A DNA stretch of 38,485 bases, taken from Bacteroidota bacterium. Its GTDB lineage: Bacteria; Bacteroidota; Bacteroidia; AKYH767-A; OLB10. Position 1 is the stretch's first letter. Every line of letters begins with the position of its first letter. This document shows, one piece after another, positions 33,406 through 38,485 of this stretch. Below the pieces are notes generated by a model. That model ran no database searches. It had not been told where the DNA came from and worked only from the letters and a program-made list of their open reading frames with translations. The DNA lies in the NCBI GenBank assembly GCA_016717725.1, contig JADKFA010000003.1:1-38485 (forward strand), in the 5' to 3' direction. The position numbers and the translations under genes are program-made.

Positions 33406-35809
33406 ATGTATAAAATTAAAAATGTTGTCGTATTAGGCTCCGGAATCATGGGGTCGAGAATTGCTTGTCATTTCGCAAATATTGGTGTGAATGTTCTTTT
33501 ATTGGACATCTGTCCGAAAGAATTACTTCCTGAAGAAATCGCAAAAGGAGCAACGTTAGATCACCCATTGGTTCGCAATCGAATTGTAAATGATGCTTTA
33601 GCCTCAACTATAAAAGCAAGTCCGGCAGCGCTCTACAAAAAATCATTTTTATCGAGAATTAAAACTGGGAATTTCGAAGATAACATGTCCGAAATTGCAG
33701 ATTGTGATTGGATTTTGGAAGTGGTGGTGGAACGATTAGACATTAAAAAAATTATATTCGAAAAAGTAGAAAAATATAGAAAGCCAGGAACACTCATCAC
33801 CACCAACACATCGGGCATTCCCATATTTTTAATGGAAGAGGGAAGATCGGAAGACTTCAAAAAACATTTTTGTGGAGTTCACTTTTTTAATCCGCCGAGG
33901 TATTTACGATTAATGGAAATTATTCCAGGAACACAAACGAGTCCTGAAGTAATTACCTTCCTTCAAAACTATGGAGATTTATTTTTAGGGAAAACAACGG
34001 TGATTTGCAAAGATACGCCTGCGTTCATTGCGAATCGAATTGGTGTTTTTGGAATTCTTTATTTATTTCATCTTGTAGAAAAACTCGGACTCACGGTTGA
34101 GGACGTAGATAAATTAACGGGCCCTGTTTTAGGAAGACCGAAATCAGCAACATTTAGAACTTGTGATGTGGTTGGGCTTGACACTTTAGTTCATGTTGCG
34201 AATGGATTAAAAGCCGGATTAAAAAACGACAGTTTAAAAGAATATTTTGAACTACCGAAATACATCGCTGGCATGATGGAAAACAAATGGCTCGGCTACA
34301 AAACGAAACAAGGCTTTTATAAAAAGACAAAAAATGCATCTGGAAAAACAGAAATATTAGCGCTTGACTTAAAGAGTTTAGAATATCGTCAACAACAAAA
34401 AACAAAATTTGCCACACTAGAAAAAACCAAAACAATCGACGATTTACAGGAGCGCATGAAAGTTTTGGTAAGTGGAAATGATCTTGCTGGAGAGTTTTAC
34501 CGTCAATCCTTTTTTGGGTTGTTTAGATATGTTTCAGAACGTGTACCAGAAGTTGCCGATGAACTTTATAAAATTGACGCTGCTATGGAAGCGGGATTTG
34601 GCTGGGAGCTCGGTCCTTTTGAAAGCTGGGATGTATTAGGAGTTGCTGCCTTTGTTGCTGAAATGGAAAAAGCAATGATGAAACCATCTCCTTGGGTGTA
34701 TGAGATGTTAAAAAATGGAAATGCTACTTTTTACAAAAATGAAAACGGTAAAAAACTTTACTATAACATCCAATCAAAAAGTTACGAACTCATCCCTGGA
34801 CAAGAAGCATACACACGCTTACAACCCATTCGAAAAACGAAAACCATTTGGAGTAATTCAGGGTGTAGCATCATTGATATTGGCGACGATGTTATTTGTT
34901 GTGAGTTTCGCACAAAAATGAACACCATTGGTGGTGAAGTAGTACAAGGTGTAAACAAGGCTATTGAATTGGCCGAACAGAATTACAAGGGTGTAGTTAT
35001 CGGAAACGAAGGACCTAACTTTAGGTGCGGGGGCTAATTTGGCTATGGTATTTATGATGGCCGTTGAACAAGAATGGGAAGAAATTGATTTTGCTATTCG
35101 TGCCTTTCAAAATATGAATATGCGTGTTCGGTATTCATCCATTCCTGTTGTTGTTGCACCCTTTGGATTAAGTTTAGGTGGTGGTTGCGAAATGACGCTT
35201 CATGCCGATAAAGTTCAAGCGCATGCAGAATTATATACTGGAATGGTCGAATTTGGCGTTGGTTTAATTCCTGGAGGCGGCGGAAGCAAAGAATTTGCTC
35301 TTCGCCTATCCGACAGTCTTTCTGAGGGGGATATTGAAATTAACGCATTGAGAGAGAGATTTCTAACCATTGGACAAGCTAAAGTTTCCACATCAGCAGC
35401 CGAAGCTTTTGATTTGGGAATTTTACGTCCAGGTAAAGATTCCATTACTTTAAACCGAAGTAGGTTATTAACAGATGCAAAAAATGCAGTTCTAGAAATG
35501 AATGCTACTGGTTATACGATGCCAGAAAAGAGAAAAGATATTCGAGTGATGGGAAAAAGCGGACTAGGTATTATACAAGTTGGCGCAAACACTATGTATT
35601 CAGGACATTACATTAGCGAACATGATCAACTCATTTCTCAAAAGCTAGGATATATCCTTTGCGGTGGTGATTTAAGTGCTCCTACTTTGGTATCTGAACA
35701 ATACTTATTGGACCTAGAAAGGGAGGCTTTTCTTTCCTTATGTGGTGAAAAAAAGACCCTCGAACGCATACAATCGATATTGACTTCAGGAAAGCCCCTT
35801 AGAAATTAA
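33406..35809 (+). CDS. 3-hydroxyacyl-CoA dehydrogenase / enoyl-CoA hydratase fusion (frameshifted)
   Basis: Two frames (33406-35037, 35039-35809) make one beta-oxidation enzyme. Removing one G from AGG near 35022-35023 changes NFRCGG-stop into NFSAGANLAMVFMM, the enoyl-CoA hydratase motif. The corrected length is about 800 aa, normal for this family. The NAD-binding dehydrogenase domain comes first (GSGIMG at residues 11-16, CGVHFFNPPR with the catalytic-type His near 160), then its C-terminal helical domain, then the crotonase fold with GLSLGGGCEM and GLIPGGGGSKE. The dehydrogenase-first order matches the FadN type rather than E. coli FadB. It catalyses hydration of enoyl-CoA and NAD-dependent oxidation of the product. 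It probably acts with the thiolase at 36787. Confidence 0.9.
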
Positions 35810-35847
35810 ATAATTTAATTAATTTAGCCCAAGTAATCCTGACCCAC

Positions 35848-36510
35848 ATGAAACGTTGGAGTACCTTATTAATCATTGCCTTTGTGTTACCGCTTTTAGC
35901 AGTAGCTCAAGACGAACAAAAGCCTAAATACGCTCCTGGAAGGGAAAAGCACCGTAATAAGACCGATGAACTTGGTCAAAAACAAGGCGTTTGGCGTACC
36001 TATAATTCCTTAGGAGATCTCATGAACGAGGTGGAATATGTCAACGACAGACGACACGGAGTGAGTAGACGATTTTATCCTTACGGAAAAGTGATGGAGG
36101 AAATTGAATACCAAAACGGCATTAAAGAAGGTGTTTACAAAAGGTATTTTTACAGTGGCCAAATAAAACAAGAAGGTGAATACATCACCAATAAGAAAGA
36201 TGGCAAGTGGACAAAATACTACGAAGATGGAGAAGTAGCGTCTGAAGGATTTTATAAATTAAACAAACGTGATGGTGAATGGAAAACATTTAATCGCAAA
36301 GGCAATTTAATTAATGTATCCAATTATAAGGACGGGGTTGATTTAAAAGTGGCTGCTGAGGAAGCCAAAAAAGCAGAGGCGGCTAAAAAGGCGGCTGAAG
36401 CAAAAAAAGCAAAAGAAAAAGGTGGTAAAAATCCTACTGTGGTTACGCCCGGTGATTCTACTTTGAAAGCAACTGAGCCAGCAAAAGACACTTCAGAAGT
36501 TCGCAAATAA
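35848..36510 (+). CDS. exported MORN-repeat protein (YwqK-like)
   Basis: A 220-aa protein with a signal peptide (residues 1-20, ending AVAQ). Five or so MORN-type repeats of about 20-23 residues follow (QGVWRTYNSLGDLMNEVEY, HGVSRRFYPYGKVMEEIEY, EGVYKRYFYSGQIKQEGEY, DGKWTKYYEDGEVASEGFY, DGEWKTFNRKGNLINVSNY). The end is a long Ala/Lys/Glu helix-prone segment (about 170-195) and a charged tail. Such proteins are often labelled antitoxin YwqK, but no toxin is adjacent and the signal peptide argues against that role. It starts 38 bp after the beta-oxidation fusion gene. A TAATTTAG box at 35820-35827 might drive it separately. Function unknown. Confidence 0.85.
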   Translation: MKRWSTLLIIAFVLPLLAVAQDEQKPKYAPGREKHRNKTDELGQKQGVWRTYNSLGDLMNEVEYVNDRRHGVSRRFYPYGKVMEEIEYQNGIKEGVYKRYFYSGQIKQEGEYITNKKDGKWTKYYEDGEVASEGFYKLNKRDGEWKTFNRKGNLINVSNYKDGVDLKVAAEEAKKAEAAKKAAEAKKAKEKGGKNPTVVTPGDSTLKATEPAKDTSEVRK

Positions 36511-36530
36511 AATCTTATATCAATTAAAGA

Positions 36531-36565
36531 AAAAAAAAATCCTGCCATCGAGCAGGATTTTTTTT
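36531..36565 (+). terminator. terminator after the MORN-repeat gene
   Basis: A-run, ATCCTGC - CATCGA - GCAGGAT, then an eight-base T-run. It works on both strands and separates this gene from the thiolase. Confidence 0.9.
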
Positions 36566-36786
36566 GATGTATTCATCCTATTAATAACCCGTATTTATTT
36601 CACCGAGGTCTATTACTATTTAGTCCAGTAAACGTTTCCGTTTTACTCTCGATCATCATCATTCCTTTGAACAATTTTATGGCAGGTAATAGTATAACAA
36701 ATGTTGTGGATAAATTCGTTTCCTTCACAAACAAAATCATCTGAATTCGCTACAAGATTTTTATCTTCGCTTAAAATAATTTAGAT

Positions 36787-37968
36787 ATGACGGAAGCATA
36801 TATAATCACAGGGTTTCGTAGTGCCGTAGGAAAAGCACCAAAGGGGATGTTTCGTTTTACCCGACCAGATGATATTGCCGTTTCGGTAATTCAACATTTG
36901 ATGAAAGCTGTTCCCAACTTAGATAAAGAGTGGATAGATGATGTGATTGTAGGGAATGCTACTCCAGAAGCTGAGCAAGGATTAAATATGGGAAGAATGA
37001 TTTCCCTGATGGGTTTAAATACTGACAAAGTTCCGGGCATGACCGTAAATCGTTATTGCGCTTCGGGTTTAGAGACCATCGCCATTGCTGCTGCTAAAAT
37101 AAAAGCGGGCTTAGCGGATTGCATCATCGCGGGTGGAGCAGAATGCATGAGTCCAATCCCATTTGGTGGCTGGAGAATTGTTCCCAACTATGAAACATCT
37201 AAAGTACATCCTGATTATTATTGGGGAATGGGATTAACCGCAGAGGCCGTTGCGAATGATTACAAAGTAAGCAGAGAAGATCAAGATTTGTTTTCATTCA
37301 ACTCCCATCAGAAAGCAGTAAAAGCTATTCAAGCTGGTATTTGCAAAAATCAAATTGTTCCATTTACCATTAACGAAACCTATTTAGATGCGGCTGAAAA
37401 AAAGCAAACAAGAACAAGCATAGCCGATACAGATGAAGGCGCGAGAATAGATACTTCGGTTGAAAAATTAGCGAAACTAAAACCTGTTTTCGACGCAAAA
37501 GGATCCGTTACAGCAGGGAATAGTTCGCAAACGAGCGATGGTGCGGCCTTTGTCTTGGTGGTTTCCGAAAAGATGCTCAAGCAGCTCAATGTTCAACCAC
37601 GATTACGATTTGTAGGATATGCTGTTGCCGGTGTTGAACCTCGTGTTATGGGAATTGGTCCTATCAAAGCAATTCCAGCTGTTTTAAAACAAACAGGCTT
37701 ATCTCAAAATGACATTGATCTCATTGAATTGAACGAAGCCTTTGCTTCACAAAGTTTAGCCATCATCAGAACATTAGGTCTGAACGAAGATGTAGTGAAT
37801 GTAAACGGAGGAGCCATTGCTTTAGGACATCCTCTCGGATGCACAGGAGGAAAACTAACTGTTCAAATCATGAATGAACTGGAAGCTCGCAACAAAAAAT
37901 ATGGAATGGTGACTATGTGTGTGGGTACAGGTCAAGGAGCTGCAGGGATTTTTGAAAGGATGAACTGA
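36787..37968 (+). CDS. acetyl-CoA C-acyltransferase (thiolase)
   Basis: A 393-aa thiolase. The nucleophile Cys is in NRYCASGLE (near residue 90), with GGAECMSPIP after it. The second half has the AGNSSQTSDGA segment, NEAFASQS, His in GGAIALGHPLGCTG (near 347) and the proton-shuttling Cys in MCVGTGQGAAG (near 377). All catalytic residues are present. It performs the last step of fatty-acid beta-oxidation, thiolytic release of acetyl-CoA; degradative (FadA-like) rather than biosynthetic is inferred from the nearby dehydrogenase/hydratase fusion. It starts 276 bp after the MORN gene, beyond a terminator, so it has its own promoter. Confidence 0.95.
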   Translation: MTEAYIITGFRSAVGKAPKGMFRFTRPDDIAVSVIQHLMKAVPNLDKEWIDDVIVGNATPEAEQGLNMGRMISLMGLNTDKVPGMTVNRYCASGLETIAIAAAKIKAGLADCIIAGGAECMSPIPFGGWRIVPNYETSKVHPDYYWGMGLTAEAVANDYKVSREDQDLFSFNSHQKAVKAIQAGICKNQIVPFTINETYLDAAEKKQTRTSIADTDEGARIDTSVEKLAKLKPVFDAKGSVTAGNSSQTSDGAAFVLVVSEKMLKQLNVQPRLRFVGYAVAGVEPRVMGIGPIKAIPAVLKQTGLSQNDIDLIELNEAFASQSLAIIRTLGLNEDVVNVNGGAIALGHPLGCTGGKLTVQIMNELEARNKKYGMVTMCVGTGQGAAGIFERMN

Positions 37969-38400
37969 TCGTTTTAAAATAAAAATCTGATTATTTTATT
38001 GACATTTCTTCTCAAAGAAATGCTAGAGTTCTATTTATTCAGTAGATAATTCAATTAATGTTATTTTATTTGACGTCATAATTCACGATCAATCTTGACA
38101 CTCTTATAGTCCTCTATTTTATTCTGAGCTAACGCATTTATAGTCTACTATTTATGTGTATTAACTGATTAAAATATACAACCGGGGTCTAACCAATTTT
38201 AGTGATGGGTTTCATTTACATTATCGAGAAGAATACTGCGTCCATTTCAAATAAAATACTTAAACTTGTAGATTATACCGACGCTACATATAAAGTAGTC
38301 CAATAGATTAAAATAAGCCAATGTAGGTCGGCATTATACAATAAATTTATTGGACCAAAATAATAATCCAATTAGTATTAAACCACAATCCACGTTGAAA
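37969..38400. other. AT-rich spacer with interleaved inverted repeats
   Basis: A 432-bp gap without a credible gene. It contains two related segments TTATAGTCCTCTATTTTAT and TTATAGTCTACTATTTATG (near 38104 and 38140). At 38278-38355 there is a pair of interleaved inverted repeats, listed separately. Confidence 0.5.
38278..38355. repeat. two interleaved inverted repeats (A-B-A'-B')
   Basis: A: CCGACGCTACAT (38278-38289) pairs with ATGTAGGTCGG (38321-38331), 11 bp with one bulged G. B: GTCCAATAGATT (38298-38309) pairs with AATTTATTGGAC (38344-38355), 8 bp plus 3 bp around one mismatch. The order A-B-A'-B' is that of an H-type pseudoknot. It ends 45 bp before the start at 38401. Confidence 0.6.
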
Positions 38401-38485
38401 ATGAAAAAACTCATACTCTTATTAACATTTACCACGAGCATGTTGCTTGTTAATGCTCAAGTTCCCGTTTTTAAATGGGCAGGTA
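38401..38485 (+). CDS. 5' end of a secreted protein, cut by the window edge
   Basis: Twenty-eight codons are visible: a signal peptide MKKLILLLTFTTSML...VNAQ followed by VPVFKWAG. This opening resembles that of SBBP-repeat (beta-propeller) T9SS proteins in Bacteroidota, but the rest is outside the window, so the family is a guess. Confidence 0.7.
   Translation, partial: MKKLILLLTFTTSMLLVNAQVPVFKWAG

Noticed and set aside
35848..36510. Antitoxin of a toxin-antitoxin pair (YwqK annotation)
   Set aside because: A clear signal peptide and no adjacent toxin gene.

Overview
The window looks like a chromosome segment of a member of the Bacteroidota. The evidence is a secreted protein with a Por-type (type IX secretion) C-terminal tail, DUF3467 directly after rpoC, a DUF5606 protein, promoters of the TTG-N19-TAnnTTTG type, low GC, and the gene order rpsU - xer recombinase - hpf - tRNAs - tuf - tRNA-Trp - secE - nusG - rplKAJL - rpoBC. 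I cannot resolve family or genus.

Layout, left to right. Positions 1-836 hold the 5' part of a secreted leucine-rich-repeat protein. 1179-3554 hold a TPR/PD40 exported protein followed by a DEDDh exonuclease. 3665-5763 hold a GT2 glycosyltransferase and a flippase-like membrane protein that overlap by 4 bp. 5836-20925 is the transcription/translation block on the minus strand: tRNA-Thr, tRNA-Tyr, tRNA-Gly, tRNA-Thr, tuf, tRNA-Trp, secE, nusG, rplK, rplA, rplJ, rplL, rpoB, rpoC, DUF3467. A 2-kb secreted-protein gene (21139-23169) separates this block from hpf, the tyrosine recombinase and rpsU (to 25465). 25598-31105 hold a large hybrid histidine kinase, an M3 oligopeptidase and a DUF5606 protein. 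From 31273 the strand switches to plus: an S9 peptidase, a fused 3-hydroxyacyl-CoA dehydrogenase/enoyl-CoA hydratase, a MORN-repeat exported protein, a thiolase (together a beta-oxidation module), and the first 28 codons of another secreted protein.

Two things stand out. First, directly upstream of the tRNA-Trp gene there is a tandem array (18139-18738) of nine units of about 54-92 bp. Each unit repeats the first 13 nt of that tRNA plus part of its D-arm, with the D-loop AATT replaced by the 18-bp palindrome TCCCGATAGCTATCGGGA. I know of no described counterpart. Second, at least six genes (LRR protein, exonuclease, TPR/PD40 protein, rplL, DUF5606, the beta-oxidation fusion) are broken by single-base indels, mostly in short homopolymers. 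In every case a one-base correction restores a family-like protein. Because rplL is essential, I read most of these as sequence errors, and I give the corrected gene spans.

Smaller items are 36-bp-periodic repeats upstream of the recombinase gene, interleaved (pseudoknot-like) inverted repeats upstream of the last gene, and several intrinsic terminators and hairpins that support the operon boundaries.
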